This document shows, piece after piece, positions 40,295 through 49,558 of a stretch of DNA of 64,000 nucleotides (positions are counted from its first letter, which is position 1; each line of letters begins with the position of its first letter). The stretch spans positions 806,001 to 870,000 of the forward strand of contig JAOZHS010000001.1 in NCBI GenBank assembly GCA_026014745.1. Reading direction: 5' to 3'. A model generated the notes under the pieces. That model saw only the letters and a program-made list of their open reading frames with translations. It ran no database searches and was not told the DNA's origin. The stretch comes from Candidatus Bathyarchaeota archaeon (GTDB taxonomy: Archaea; Thermoproteota; Bathyarchaeia; Bathyarchaeales; Bathycorpusculaceae). A program made the translations under genes and the position numbers.

Positions 40295-42493
40295 TTAGCT
40301 GTTGTTAATTGTTTTGTTTTCCTCTAGCTGCCGTTTTAGGTTGTCAAACTGTTCTTGGATGCGCAGAATTAGTTCGCGGTCTTCTTTTTGTGACAGACCA
40401 ACGTATTTGGCTTTGTTGTATTCTCCGCAGTAGGATAGGACGTCTTCGACGGAGTTTTGTTTTTCGTAGAGTTGTTTGATTTTTTGAGCTTCGACATCTT
40501 TTTTGTCAATGGCTAACACGGAGTACATGATTGCACAGGCGGCTCCAAACTCTAACCCTATGGTTTCTAAGCCGTGTTTTCGAGCAAGGTGGATTGAGCC
40601 GATTACACGTTCTCCCGCGTGAAGTTTTCTCATAGGGTCTCTTCCTACGCGTATGCATTCGTCTTTGAAGGAGGCGCGGCAGCGTTTGATAAAGTTTGAA
40701 GCTATCGCGTTAATGTAGGGTTTGGCATGAGGGTTCTCTGCTAAAAGGGCAGGTTTGATTTCGTTTTTGATTATGCTCTCAGCGAGTTTTGAGACTCTGT
40801 AGTCACCCATGCCTTGACCGATGGTTTTGTATCCCAGAATCGCGGAGTACCAAGCAATTATAGCGTGGGTTCCGTTTGAGAGTTTGTTTTTGATTTCCTG
40901 CATAGTTTTTATGTTCTCAACAGTCACTACTTGTCTTAGTCGTTCCAGTAGCGGGCTGCCTTTGCTGGCATAAATTGGCATGTCTGGTTCGCTGCTAAAC
41001 AGGGTAACGTTTAGTTTTGAGAGTTCTTCTGCGAATTGTGTTACAACCGTGACATTGTCCGCGATGTTAATTGTTTGATAAATTGCTTTGTTCTCGATTT
41101 TGGCTGGCTCGTTCTGTTTTGTGGAATCCATGTCTTCTAGGTAGGTTTCTGAGAACTCGAAAATCTCCTTCATTTTTCCCTGATAAGCAACGATGGTTTT
41201 ATGCATCCACTGTAATTCGTTTTGTATCTTCGCGAGAACTTGGTCATCGGGGATTTTCGCGACCATGCGGTTAACGACGGTTTCGCTGAAATACGTTTTT
41301 TTCATAATTTCTTTGGCTAACTCTTCGCCTGCGATGTGTTTGATGGCGTTTTCAACGTGGTTTTTTACGAATTTGGCTGAGTTAACCTTGTTCATGACGA
41401 TAAGTATGGTGAGGTTTTCGCCTGTGCATTTGTGTCTTTCTAATAGAGCCTTGCCGATTAACTTTGATTGTGTGCGAATCGCCTGTTCGGGGAGAGATAG
41501 TCCGATTATCTGAGATTTCTTGTACATCTCAATCATCTGGGCTTCTTCATCCATGTCAATGATGGCTACGTGACTTATCGTCTGGAAGTACGCTAAGCTC
41601 TCGTATTTCACTCGATATTTTCCCAGGGCGTTAACTAGTTGGCGCATGAGGCTATTGTTTGTGGCTCCAATTATTTCTCGAGGTCGAGTGTATCCGTCCC
41701 AATGCGAAAAAATCTGTGCTAAATATCCGCCTCCTATCGCGCCAAACCCATGAATACCCGCAACGTGGTAGCCTATGCTCTGGGGAAAATGCTCGTTGAG
41801 CGCGGGCGGATGCATTTTAGGCATCTGAGCGATGAGTTCTTCGAGAAAATCCGTCATTTTTTCATATGAATTAAACGCAAGGGCTTTGACTTCAGGGTCA
41901 GGTTCCTTTATGTCTTTAATGAATATGGGTATTCCGCCCGCCGCGCTTGCTGCTAAGAGGCCGTTTTGGGAGTCTTCAAAGATAACGCAGCTGCCGGGTT
42001 CACAGTTTAATTCACTTGCAGCTTTAAGAAATATCTCTGGGTCAGGCTTTCCTTTCTCTACTTCTTCGCCACAGACCATTATGTCAAAAAACCGCTGCAC
42101 CTTCGCGTTTAGGAGATATTCTTCCGCGATTTCCCTGCGGCTAGACGTTGCCAACGCTATGAGGACACCTGTTTTCTTGAGACGTTCAAGCAGGTTGTAG
42201 AGGCCGTCTTTGACGGGTACGCCGTATTCCCTTACGTAGCTTCTTTCAAGTTCGTCTGCGCGGGCTCGAATTTGTTTATAGGGGTAATTTTGTCCGTAGA
42301 CTTTTTTCGCGATTTTTTCTGCGGTTACAGCGCTTACCCCGAAGGAGTCATAGAGGATTTGGTCTGAGATTTCGGTTCCGTAGATTTCTTTGGAGGCTTG
42401 CTTTAACATTTTAAGGCGTAGCCTTTCTGTGTCAAACATTGTGCCATCCATGTCAAAAATGGCGCCTTCTACGGATTTACTTTTAAAAAGCAT
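40295..42493 (-). CDS. mtlD: HAD phosphatase / mannitol-1-phosphate dehydrogenase fusion
   Basis: 732 residues, two enzymes in one chain. Residues 1-215 are a beta-phosphoglucomutase-type HAD domain: FDMDGTMFDTE (Asp14, Asp16), LATSSRREIAEEYL, GKPDPEIFLKA and IFEDSQNGLLAA. Residues 240-725 are a long-chain polyol dehydrogenase: Rossmann motif GIHGFGAIGGGYLAQ and catalytic KLSNGTHAIIAWY (Lys537, Asn540, His543). The same order occurs in Acinetobacter baylyi MtlD (from memory), which makes mannitol from fructose 6-phosphate as a compatible solute. A SemiSWEET gene lies upstream on the same strand. Other polyol phosphates are possible substrates. Confidence 0.85.
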   Translation of the reverse strand: MLFKSKSVEGAIFDMDGTMFDTERLRLKMLKQASKEIYGTEISDQILYDSFGVSAVTAEKIAKKVYGQNYPYKQIRARADELERSYVREYGVPVKDGLYNLLERLKKTGVLIALATSSRREIAEEYLLNAKVQRFFDIMVCGEEVEKGKPDPEIFLKAASELNCEPGSCVIFEDSQNGLLAASAAGGIPIFIKDIKEPDPEVKALAFNSYEKMTDFLEELIAQMPKMHPPALNEHFPQSIGYHVAGIHGFGAIGGGYLAQIFSHWDGYTRPREIIGATNNSLMRQLVNALGKYRVKYESLAYFQTISHVAIIDMDEEAQMIEMYKKSQIIGLSLPEQAIRTQSKLIGKALLERHKCTGENLTILIVMNKVNSAKFVKNHVENAIKHIAGEELAKEIMKKTYFSETVVNRMVAKIPDDQVLAKIQNELQWMHKTIVAYQGKMKEIFEFSETYLEDMDSTKQNEPAKIENKAIYQTINIADNVTVVTQFAEELSKLNVTLFSSEPDMPIYASKGSPLLERLRQVVTVENIKTMQEIKNKLSNGTHAIIAWYSAILGYKTIGQGMGDYRVSKLAESIIKNEIKPALLAENPHAKPYINAIASNFIKRCRASFKDECIRVGRDPMRKLHAGERVIGSIHLARKHGLETIGLEFGAACAIMYSVLAIDKKDVEAQKIKQLYEKQNSVEDVLSYCGEYNKAKYVGLSQKEDRELILRIQEQFDNLKRQLEENKTINNS

Positions 42494-42678
42494 CCTTGCT
42501 TCTCTCTTCTGTTTTCGGTTATACTGTTAGGATCTCTTATAAGTTTTTTCACGTAATTCTCGAATAAAAATGCACTAAAATCAGCAAATTCTGAATGTTC
42601 ATATAATTTTTACAAAAATTTGTGGTGCTTGCCTAAAGACTCTCGATTATAGGCATCTTCAGGCAATTGTCTTGTTGG

Positions 42679-42942
42679 CTACTTGAATTTCGTTTTAAAT
42701 GCCAGCATCGTGACTGATTGCGCAAACGCTGCCGCATTTGCCATTATGATTGGTAAATCTTTTACGATTATTCCGTAGGTAAACCATAGGATTACTCCTC
42801 CGCAGAAGAGTCTAAACATCCCTGAGGAAACATCCTTGGCTGATTTTGTTTTCCAGACTTTGAGGATTTGTGGAAGCAGCGAAATTGTTGAGAAAACCGC
42901 CGCTGCTAAACCCAATATTGTGATGACTTCTGTCGTCCCCAT
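42679..42942 (-). CDS. SemiSWEET / PQ-loop sugar transporter
   Basis: About 87 residues, three transmembrane helices with the PQ-loop motif: VFSTISLLPQILKVWKTKSAKDVS, then GVILWFTYGIIVKDLPIIMANA with the conserved Trp/Asn of the sugar-binding site. Two such chains form one SWEET-like uniporter. ATG at 42942 (MGTTEVITILGLAAAVF) fits the family; the open frame extends to 43047 with a non-family N-terminus. The GGAGAG directly before the ATG is closely spaced. It precedes the polyol dehydrogenase fusion gene, so sugar or polyol passage is a fair guess. Confidence 0.85.
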   Translation of the reverse strand: MGTTEVITILGLAAAVFSTISLLPQILKVWKTKSAKDVSSGMFRLFCGGVILWFTYGIIVKDLPIIMANAAAFAQSVTMLAFKTKFK

Positions 42943-43160
42943 CTCTCCGTTTTGTGTGAGTCTTCGATACTGCACATGGTGGATTATTAGGCTTTCGATT
43001 TCAAAAAATATGGTTTCAAGCAGATGTGTTTTGATATTTTTAGGCATTTAAACGTTAAATTGTATGCATATTCCTAACGTTTGTGTGTGGGTATGCGCCC
43101 TTGGGTGTGGGGCAATTAACAAAATTCGGGAAATAAAAAAGGGAGAGGAATGAGAGGTGT

Positions 43161-45980
43161 TTAGGGTCGTTTTTTGAGGACTAAAATGATTGCTGCTGCT
43201 GCAATGGCTACCGCGATGATGATTGCGATTGTGCTGCCTATGAAGTACATTTCGTTAGCTGGGACAGTAATCTGGGCTGCTGGTGATGGGGTGGCTGAGG
43301 GTTCAGAGACGCTCATGTAGGTTTGTGCAAATGAACTGCCGTAGGCGTAGGAGCCGGGGAAGGTTGCGATTATCTGGTAGGTTCCGGGAACTTCAGGTGT
43401 CCAGTTAAGTCCGTAGGTGCCTGTGACGTCGCTTGTAGTGTTGCCGATGGTGATGTAGTTGCCGTTGGGGTCAATCGCAGTCAATATGACTGGGACTCCT
43501 TGGGCGTTTTGTGGCATGGGACGCTGCTGGTACATGTACTCCATCCATGCTGCCATGTCCTCATCTGAGATGGCGGGGGTGCCTTTGAGGGTGAAGTCTA
43601 CGCTGCCTGCAATGTTAATTCTGCCTGAATCTGTCTGGTCAGTGACGGTTCCGACGAGGGTTACGCTTGAGCCAAGGATTGGGTTGAGTTGAGGTGCCGA
43701 TACTGTGGTTGCGCTGGGTCCACGTCCGAGTTGGTAGATGTTGTCGTCGCGTGCATCGAGGTAGATGATGCGGCTGTCCGAGATGACGACTTTACAGGAG
43801 CCTTCAGGGTTGGGGTAAGCTTCCAATCTCCAGACCATCTCGCCCGTGTCGCAGTCTATGCAGATAAGAGCGCTGTCACGTCTGATTGGAACGGTTTGAC
43901 CCGCCCATCCTGTTGAGCCGTCAACGTACATGTATGTGTGTCCCGTAATAGGGTCGTCAACGAAGAATTGGAATTCCAGCGGCGTGTAGGTTGAGCCTTG
44001 GCTCTCGAGATATCCAATGTCTGGCGCTGTGAAGTTCCATAGGAATTGTCCAGTGGTGGCGTTAAAGCAGGTTATAATGCCGAAGGCACATTCAGAGTTT
44101 GCTCCGCCTGGGCCAGTTGTGTAGGCTTTGCCGTTGTGGAATTGCATTGGTGCGCCATAGTAGGACCAAGCTGAATCAATGGTGTTTGTCCATAATTCTT
44201 GTCCAGTGGTGAGGCTGTAAACCCATTGTTTACCCGTAACTGCTTCAGAGAACCAGAAGGTGTTTGTGTATGAGTCTGCTCCGCCGAAAGTCACACCGCC
44301 ATTATAGGTTGAGTTGGGGAAGGTATCTGAGGCTGCGGGAGGCGTGAAAGTAGTGGTCCAAAGCGTTTGCCCCCAAGTGTTGGGTGCTAAGCTGTAAGCG
44401 CGTATGTAACCTTGAACGGTTCCACGTCCGTCGTTTTGTCCGCCGCATCCAACCAGCACAAATTCATCAGGTACTATCTGAAGAATACTGCCTGTTTGGT
44501 TAACAACGGGGTTTCTGGGTCCATTAATGTCAGCGACAGATACGTTCATTGAGTATCCGTAGGTGCCGTCGTAGACTTTGCCGTAACCTGTTGCGCCAAA
44601 TTGCCCAACTGCTGCTGAGCCTGGTCGCCACATCCAGTAGTCGTTGCCTGTGTCCGTCATGGCTATGTTGGTTGTGCCGTTAGGAAGCGTTGCAGGAGGG
44701 TAGACTCCGTATTCGGGTCGCCACCATATAGCGTAGGTGGTGTTCCAGATTTGCATGAAATACTTCGGAGCTGCATCCGTGCCTAAATTGGCAAAGTTAA
44801 GGTAGCATATTCCGCCCCATGTATCAGCGAATTGTGTTCCAGTTGCTCCCGTGCTAAGAACGGATGGCCCAAAGAATGAATAAACATAAACTGGCTGTCC
44901 GTTTCTCAGCAAAGGCTGCGTTACGTTAGCGATTTTTAGAATAGCTTTTCCGGTGTAGCCGTCTAGCATTTCATAAGTGCTTGTGCTTGTGCTGCCTGCG
45001 GGAACCGTGACTCCGGATGTTCGCCACAGATATGAGAAGCCGCCGCCTTGGTTGGGGCTTTCATAGTTGAGGATTTGACCCATGGCAGGTATTGTGTATT
45101 GACCATTGGTGTTGTTTTCAAAGTAGATTGTTTGTCCATTGTAGAGGTTAATGCAGAACCAGCCTTGACGAGGCGGGTTATTCACCGCATAGTAGCCCAT
45201 GCCGTCTAAGCAGACCAAAGGACTTGAGAAAGTCTCGTATGCAATGCCATTATAGAAGGATGCATCGCCGTAGCCGCCCATGACGCCGCCTGTCCATGCA
45301 GGGCGAGTCCAAAGAACGTGGGGGCTAAGCACTGCAGCCTGATTTTGGACGCCGACTGTTCGGCTAAGTGTGGTATCCCAAGGTTGACCCAGCCATTGAC
45401 CCATAACTGCATCTCCCCAGCCACGGTTCGCGTCATAAATTGGGCGAGTCCAATAGTCGGTTGGTAGAGGTGTTTCTTGATAGTTAGGTATGGGGTCCTC
45501 TTGGACTTCGAAGTAGGCGGGTTTGCTTGTGCTGGCGGCGTAGGTGTTGTTTACGTATTGGCTGTTTGTGTTGCCGGGTACGCCTGTTAAGGTTTGACCT
45601 GGAAATCGGGATACACAGGTGTATTTGCCGACTGCGTCGGGGACATAGGACATGTATCCCCCGCCCACTGAGTCAGAGGTAAGCGGACCAAAGGTTTCGT
45701 TGGTTCCGTCTGGTTTTATGATGTCTATGTAGCCAATCCATCGGTCTCCGATGGCGCCTGCAGCGGTTGGCGGTAGCGCGTTTAGCCACCAGACGATGAG
45801 AACTTGTTGTCCGACGCCGACAAGTGGTGGGGATGCTGCGACGTAGTTGTAGGTTGAGTAGTGGATGGGTGGGTAATTGCCTATTGCTGTTGGCAGTATC
45901 ATTAGTGTAGAAGCCATGGCAAATATTAGAAGCAATGTGAGGGTTGTTGATGTTTTCCTGTTAAAGTTTGGTTTTCTCAT
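43161..45980 (-). CDS. Large secreted PQQ-propeller surface protein, paralogue
   Basis: 939 residues with the same plan as the 37295 gene: signal peptide (STTLTLLLIFAMASTLMILP), Ig-like domain with PLVGVGQQVLIVWWLNALPP and DRWIGYIDIIKPDGTNETFG, LPTDYWTRPIYDANRGW, a large propeller, a second Ig-like domain (TYGLNWTPEVPGTYQIIATF), Ser/Pro linker and a membrane helix ending ILVLKKRP. ATG start with AAAGGAGAAAAAC. A CTTATATAAG TATA box is 48 bases upstream. The gene diverges from a TrmB-type regulator at 46126. Most likely a surface coat or binding protein under specific regulation. Confidence 0.88.
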   Translation of the reverse strand: MRKPNFNRKTSTTLTLLLIFAMASTLMILPTAIGNYPPIHYSTYNYVAASPPLVGVGQQVLIVWWLNALPPTAAGAIGDRWIGYIDIIKPDGTNETFGPLTSDSVGGGYMSYVPDAVGKYTCVSRFPGQTLTGVPGNTNSQYVNNTYAASTSKPAYFEVQEDPIPNYQETPLPTDYWTRPIYDANRGWGDAVMGQWLGQPWDTTLSRTVGVQNQAAVLSPHVLWTRPAWTGGVMGGYGDASFYNGIAYETFSSPLVCLDGMGYYAVNNPPRQGWFCINLYNGQTIYFENNTNGQYTIPAMGQILNYESPNQGGGFSYLWRTSGVTVPAGSTSTSTYEMLDGYTGKAILKIANVTQPLLRNGQPVYVYSFFGPSVLSTGATGTQFADTWGGICYLNFANLGTDAAPKYFMQIWNTTYAIWWRPEYGVYPPATLPNGTTNIAMTDTGNDYWMWRPGSAAVGQFGATGYGKVYDGTYGYSMNVSVADINGPRNPVVNQTGSILQIVPDEFVLVGCGGQNDGRGTVQGYIRAYSLAPNTWGQTLWTTTFTPPAASDTFPNSTYNGGVTFGGADSYTNTFWFSEAVTGKQWVYSLTTGQELWTNTIDSAWSYYGAPMQFHNGKAYTTGPGGANSECAFGIITCFNATTGQFLWNFTAPDIGYLESQGSTYTPLEFQFFVDDPITGHTYMYVDGSTGWAGQTVPIRRDSALICIDCDTGEMVWRLEAYPNPEGSCKVVISDSRIIYLDARDDNIYQLGRGPSATTVSAPQLNPILGSSVTLVGTVTDQTDSGRINIAGSVDFTLKGTPAISDEDMAAWMEYMYQQRPMPQNAQGVPVILTAIDPNGNYITIGNTTSDVTGTYGLNWTPEVPGTYQIIATFPGSYAYGSSFAQTYMSVSEPSATPSPAAQITVPANEMYFIGSTIAIIIAVAIAAAAIILVLKKRP

Positions 45981-46027
45981 TTCGTTTTTCTCCTTTATTC
46001 GGAGACTAAGAGGTTGCCTGGATTGTG

Positions 46028-46037
46028 CTTATATAAG
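46028..46037 (-). promoter_or_regulatory. TATA box of the 43161 surface-protein gene
   Basis: CTTATATAAG, itself a palindrome, gives a predicted start near 46006 and a leader of about 25 bases containing AAGGAG. It lies in the 145-base region shared with the divergent TrmB-type regulator gene. Confidence 0.6.
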
Positions 46038-46125
46038 GTGGTAAGTGGGGGTTCTACTTACATTTGCGAAAATTTTAAATCAAAACTGAATCAATTTAAG
46101 CAATTGCGGTTGTATTCAACTGGGG

Positions 46126-46950
46126 GTGGTCTTACTGAAAAGCTCCGAAAAAATAGAAACCCTCACTGAACTAGGTTTAACCAACAACCAAGCCAGAACC
46201 TACCTTACCCTTCTTCAAACCGCAGGTCACCTTACCGCCAAAGAACTCGCTGATACCTCAAAAATCGCTCGTCCCGACATCTACCGAATTCTTCCAGCGC
46301 TTCAAAAAGCAGGGTTAGTCGAACAAATCATGACTCGACCTGCCAGTTACGAAGCTATCTCTCCTCTGCAAGTTTTGCCTTTTCTGCTCGAACAGAAAAC
46401 TACTCAACAGCAAGAACTCAAAAAGAAAACCCGCGCGCTATTAAACGACATTAACACAAATCCTGCCAAAAAAGAATGTGAAACCGCTGCCGAGTTCATT
46501 CTGGTGCCCCAACATAAAGCCCTGATTGAAAAACTCAAAGACGCCCTTTTGCAAGCCCAAACAAGCGTAAGCGTGGTAACTTCAAGCAGCCGTTTCAAGG
46601 CGGCTTTGGTGACTTTTCGGGGAGACTTTCGAAAAGCGCTCGATAGTGGTGTGAAAATTCAGGTTGTCACGGATTATTTTGTGCCAAAATTGGAAGCTCA
46701 AAAAACCCTTCAAGCGCTCTTGAAGTATCCGACGTTTGAAATTCGATACTTGGCTGATGCCCCGCCCGCCATTGTGGGGTTATATGATTGCAAGGAGGTC
46801 CTTGTCTCTTTGTCTCCTCTTGGGCAGTTGGGTGTGGGCCCCAGCCTTTGGTCGAATAATCCAAGCTTTGTTGTTCTGGTACAGAACTATTTTGAAAATT
46901 ACTGGCACCACACATCAGACGCCTATGGGCATCAACCGTTGATTATTTAA
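46126..46950 (+). CDS. TrmB-family transcription regulator
   Basis: 274 residues. GTG start at 46126. N-terminal TrmB winged helix: LTELGLTNNQARTYLTLLQT, LTAKELADTSKIARPDIYRIL, then a coiled-coil dimerisation helix (QKTTQQQELKKKTRALLND), then a PLD-like effector domain (SVVTSSSRFKAALV, VQVVTDYFV). TrmB proteins are sugar-responsive regulators in archaea. It diverges from a large surface protein and is a likely regulator of it. It lacks the extra sugar-binding domain of long TrmB proteins, so the ligand may differ. Confidence 0.85.
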   Translation: MVLLKSSEKIETLTELGLTNNQARTYLTLLQTAGHLTAKELADTSKIARPDIYRILPALQKAGLVEQIMTRPASYEAISPLQVLPFLLEQKTTQQQELKKKTRALLNDINTNPAKKECETAAEFILVPQHKALIEKLKDALLQAQTSVSVVTSSSRFKAALVTFRGDFRKALDSGVKIQVVTDYFVPKLEAQKTLQALLKYPTFEIRYLADAPPAIVGLYDCKEVLVSLSPLGQLGVGPSLWSNNPSFVVLVQNYFENYWHHTSDAYGHQPLII

Positions 46951-46959
46951 GAAAAGTTG

Positions 46960-47391
46960 TTAGGTGACGGGTCCGGTGGGGTAGCGGCCTAGGGCGTCGA
47001 GGATTTCTTCGGTGGTGGTTTTTTTGCCGACGTTTCGGACGAAGTCTGAGGCGACTACGATGCCGACGAGTTTGTTGTTTTTTAGGACGGGGAGGCGGCG
47101 GATTTTGTTGGTGGACATGACGCGTGCGGCTTCTCGGAGGGATGTGTCGGGGTCGATGGTGATGAGGCTTTTGGTCATGACTTCGGTTACTTTGAGGTCG
47201 AGTGAGGCGCGTTTGGCTACGATTCTGCGGACTATGTCGCGTTCGGTGATTATTCCGACGGGGAAGGCTTGGATGACTACGATTAGGCAGCCTAATCCGC
47301 TTTTTGCCATGAGTTCGGCGGCTTCAAAGACGGTTTTGCTGGTTTCGATGGTGACTACATCTTTGGTCATGATGTCTTTAACTGCGGGCAT
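46960..47391 (-). CDS. CBS-pair protein
   Basis: 143 residues: two CBS domains and nothing else. Repeat 1: VKDIMTKDVVTIETSKTVFE, GIITERDIVRRIVAK. Repeat 2: VTEVMTKSLITIDPDTSLREA, RRLPVLKNNKLVGIVVASDFVR. A Bateman module that binds adenosine nucleotides or SAM and usually regulates a partner protein. No partner is fused, and neighbours do not tell its target. ATG at 47391. Confidence 0.9.
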   Translation of the reverse strand: MPAVKDIMTKDVVTIETSKTVFEAAELMAKSGLGCLIVVIQAFPVGIITERDIVRRIVAKRASLDLKVTEVMTKSLITIDPDTSLREAARVMSTNKIRRLPVLKNNKLVGIVVASDFVRNVGKKTTTEEILDALGRYPTGPVT

Positions 47392-47605
47392 AAATCATCA
47401 GTATAGGAGAAATGTTTTGGTGATAAAAGGGTTGCCATAGGTCTCTGCCTGCCTTTGGTTTATGTTCGAAGGTTTGCTTGTGGGGGAAAAAGCCCTTAAA
47501 CGATAACTTGCTTTCCTACGGTGTAACTGTACCTTAGCAGTCACATACCGTTAAAAGGCTGCTGAATTGACCAATAAACAGGCTCCTTGCGTTTGATGTG
47601 AAATC

Positions 47606-48610
47606 ATGAAAGCCCAACTCTTAACCCGAATTGACAAAATCGAAAACCACCCCCTCATCTACACCACCGTCCCCAATCCCGTCCCCACATCTGATCAGGT
47701 GCTTGTAAAAATCAAAGCCTGCGGGGTCTGTTACAGCAATCTGCACATGATCGAGGGCGAGCTCAAGGCGTTTGGGGTTCCCGCAAAGTTGCCCATTATT
47801 CCGGGGCATGAAATCACTGGGGTGGTGGAGGAGGTTGGTTGTGACGTGACGGAGTTTGCGCCGGGCGATCGGGTGGGGATGCAGGTTTTGTGGCATACGG
47901 ATGGGACTTGCGAGTTTTGTCTTACGGGACGCGAGAACCTTTGCCTCAAACGCCAAACCACTGGCGAGACCGTTGATGGGGGTTATGCTGAGTATGTGGT
48001 GGCGCCGGCTGCGTTTGTGTATCGGTTGCCCAACAATTTGGGGTTTGAGGAGAGTGCGTCGTTGTTTTGTCCGGGGGTTACGGCGTATCATGCTGTGCAG
48101 CGGGCTAATGTGCGTATTGGGCAGAAGGTGGCGGTTATTGGCATCGGCGGTGTGGGGCACATGACGCTGCAGTTTGCCAAGTTGGCGGGCGCGGAGACGA
48201 TTGCGGTGGATACGTCGGAGGAGAAGTTGCGGCTGGCACAAGACATTGGTAGCGACCACGCCTTGACCTCCGCAGAGTTGGATCAATTCATCCTTGACCA
48301 CGGACGCCCGGACATCGTCATGGTACACGCACCCAGCCAACGCGCGGTAGACCAAGCCATGCGGGTAGTGAAACGCGGCGGAACCGTCTTGATGGGCGTG
48401 TTTGGCAACATATCAGTGCAGTTCCCCGAAGAACACAGCATCATCGGCAGCGTAATAGGCACGCGGGAAGCGATGATTGAAACATTGCGATTGGCTTCGA
48501 TGGGCAAAATACGCGTCGACTGGAACGTATATCGCCTAAGCGAAGCCGAAGACGTGTTGATTAGGCTAAAGCAGGGCAAAATCGTGGGCCGCGCGGTGCT
48601 GGTTCCTTAA
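47606..48610 (+). CDS. Zinc-dependent alcohol dehydrogenase (MDR family)
   Basis: 334 residues. Catalytic zinc: CGVCYSNLHMIEGE and PIIPGHEITG. Cofactor Rossmann: VAVIGIGGVGHMTLQFAKLAG. The structural-zinc lobe reads TDGTCEFCLTGRENLC, so the first of the four usual cysteines (CGxCxxC..C) is an Asp or missing. Members oxidise primary or secondary alcohols or reduce aldehydes with NAD(P). ATG at 47606. It stands alone; a non-coding spacer with repeat copy B follows. Confidence 0.9.
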   Translation: MKAQLLTRIDKIENHPLIYTTVPNPVPTSDQVLVKIKACGVCYSNLHMIEGELKAFGVPAKLPIIPGHEITGVVEEVGCDVTEFAPGDRVGMQVLWHTDGTCEFCLTGRENLCLKRQTTGETVDGGYAEYVVAPAAFVYRLPNNLGFEESASLFCPGVTAYHAVQRANVRIGQKVAVIGIGGVGHMTLQFAKLAGAETIAVDTSEEKLRLAQDIGSDHALTSAELDQFILDHGRPDIVMVHAPSQRAVDQAMRVVKRGGTVLMGVFGNISVQFPEEHSIIGSVIGTREAMIETLRLASMGKIRVDWNVYRLSEAEDVLIRLKQGKIVGRAVLVP

Positions 48611-48966
48611 GCTGAAAAGACAATAGAAGTCCAACAGGCTAATGGACTGTTTCTGCGCTAATACTGACCTACCCCTCTATAGTTTCTGCATAGAACCACT
48701 AATAGGATCCAAATAGACAGCAAATAGATTCGTGAACGCAAAAGAAAGCAGCGAACAGCACAATGCAAGCGGGCACTAGCATGGCCCAAACAGGCAAAAA
48801 CACCGCCACCACCCCACAAACCAACCCACCCATAAAAACAAACTTCACAATAAAAAAACAAAATAAAACAAGCCATATACAACACTGCGTACAAGACATA
48901 AATAGTGAAACGGGCAGTACTTGTCATAAATAAGTAGTTACACTTGAAAAAAATGAGAGAACAATA
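48611..48966. other. Spacer holding repeat copy B and the promoter region of the toxin-antitoxin operon
   Basis: 356 bases. The left half is the repeat. The right half (48794-48966) is very AT-rich, with poly-A runs and GAGAGAACAATAATG before the start of the operon. A minus-strand frame with hydrophobic translation crosses the repeat but is not supported (see rejected list). Confidence 0.6.
48639..48793. repeat. Dispersed intergenic repeat, copy B
   Basis: GCTAATACTGACCTACCCCT, CTATAGTTTCTGCATAGAAC, CACTAATAGGATCCAAATAG match copy A base for base over about 70 positions. Differences are single bases plus one seven-base gap near 48760. The right end GGGCACTAGCATGGCCC is also shared. The first TTTCAACAT part of copy A is absent. 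It lies between the alcohol dehydrogenase gene and the toxin-antitoxin operon. Confidence 0.85.
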
Positions 48967-49554
48967 ATGGACAAGCATAGTCTCCCTGCCATAGACGACC
49001 TTTCGTTAACTCAAAAAATCAGTATACTTCTTCTGGGAGGCAATTGTTCAGAACAGCTTAAGGGCAAACTGTGGTTTCAAAAGGAGTTATTTCTAATCGC
49101 GCAGAATCTTCCAGAACTTGAAGAAGAAACTGATTTTGAGGCAGATTTCATTGGCCCTTATAGTGAAATAGCTGATGAAGAGTTAGATCATCTACGGATA
49201 GAAGGCATTGTTGATAGAACTAAAGAGAAACTAACCCCTATAGGCGAGAAAATCAGGGAGCGCGTAGACCTAGAATTCTCTGAGGATATAAAGAAATTTA
49301 TTACTGAAATCAAAACATTTTTGAACGATCTGTCGAGAGACGAATTGCTCGGTTTTATCTACTATACATATCCGAAAATGAGAGTTGAGTCAGTTGAATT
49401 TGAGCGTATTTCAAAAATTCGTAAGGAAATTGCAATTTGCCTATTTAGAAAAAGCAAAGTTAGTCTTGGTAAAGCTGCCCAAATAGCTGGTGTTATACAG
49501 GAAGATTTCATTAATTTACTCCACCTTAACGGCATAAAGGTTTACTCGGCGTGA
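48967..49554 (+). CDS. Panacea-like / UPF0175 fusion, probable antitoxin
   Basis: 195 residues. Residues about 10-100 look like a Panacea (SocA/DUF4065-type) domain: LLGGNCSEQLKGKLWFQKEL then ADFIGPYSEIADEELDHLR and KLTPIGEKIRERV. The C-terminus (about 150-195) matches UPF0175 antitoxins: IAICLFRKSKVSLGKAAQIA and VIQEDFINLLHLNGIKVYSA, an HTH-like unit often paired with PIN toxins. Panacea domains neutralise many unrelated toxins in bacteria. ATG at 48967 after AGAGAACAATA. A PIN gene starts four bases after its stop. The fusion of two antitoxin modules is unusual; both assignments are by pattern. Confidence 0.7.
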   Translation: MDKHSLPAIDDLSLTQKISILLLGGNCSEQLKGKLWFQKELFLIAQNLPELEEETDFEADFIGPYSEIADEELDHLRIEGIVDRTKEKLTPIGEKIRERVDLEFSEDIKKFITEIKTFLNDLSRDELLGFIYYTYPKMRVESVEFERISKIRKEIAICLFRKSKVSLGKAAQIAGVIQEDFINLLHLNGIKVYSA

Positions 49555-49558
49555 TAAC

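Noticed and set aside
48658-48978. Hydrophobic 106-aa minus-strand reading frame over repeat copy B
   Set aside because: The matching strand of copy A has indels that are not multiples of three and different stops, so the frame is not conserved. The translation is low-complexity and hydrophobic, and no ribosome-binding site is seen.
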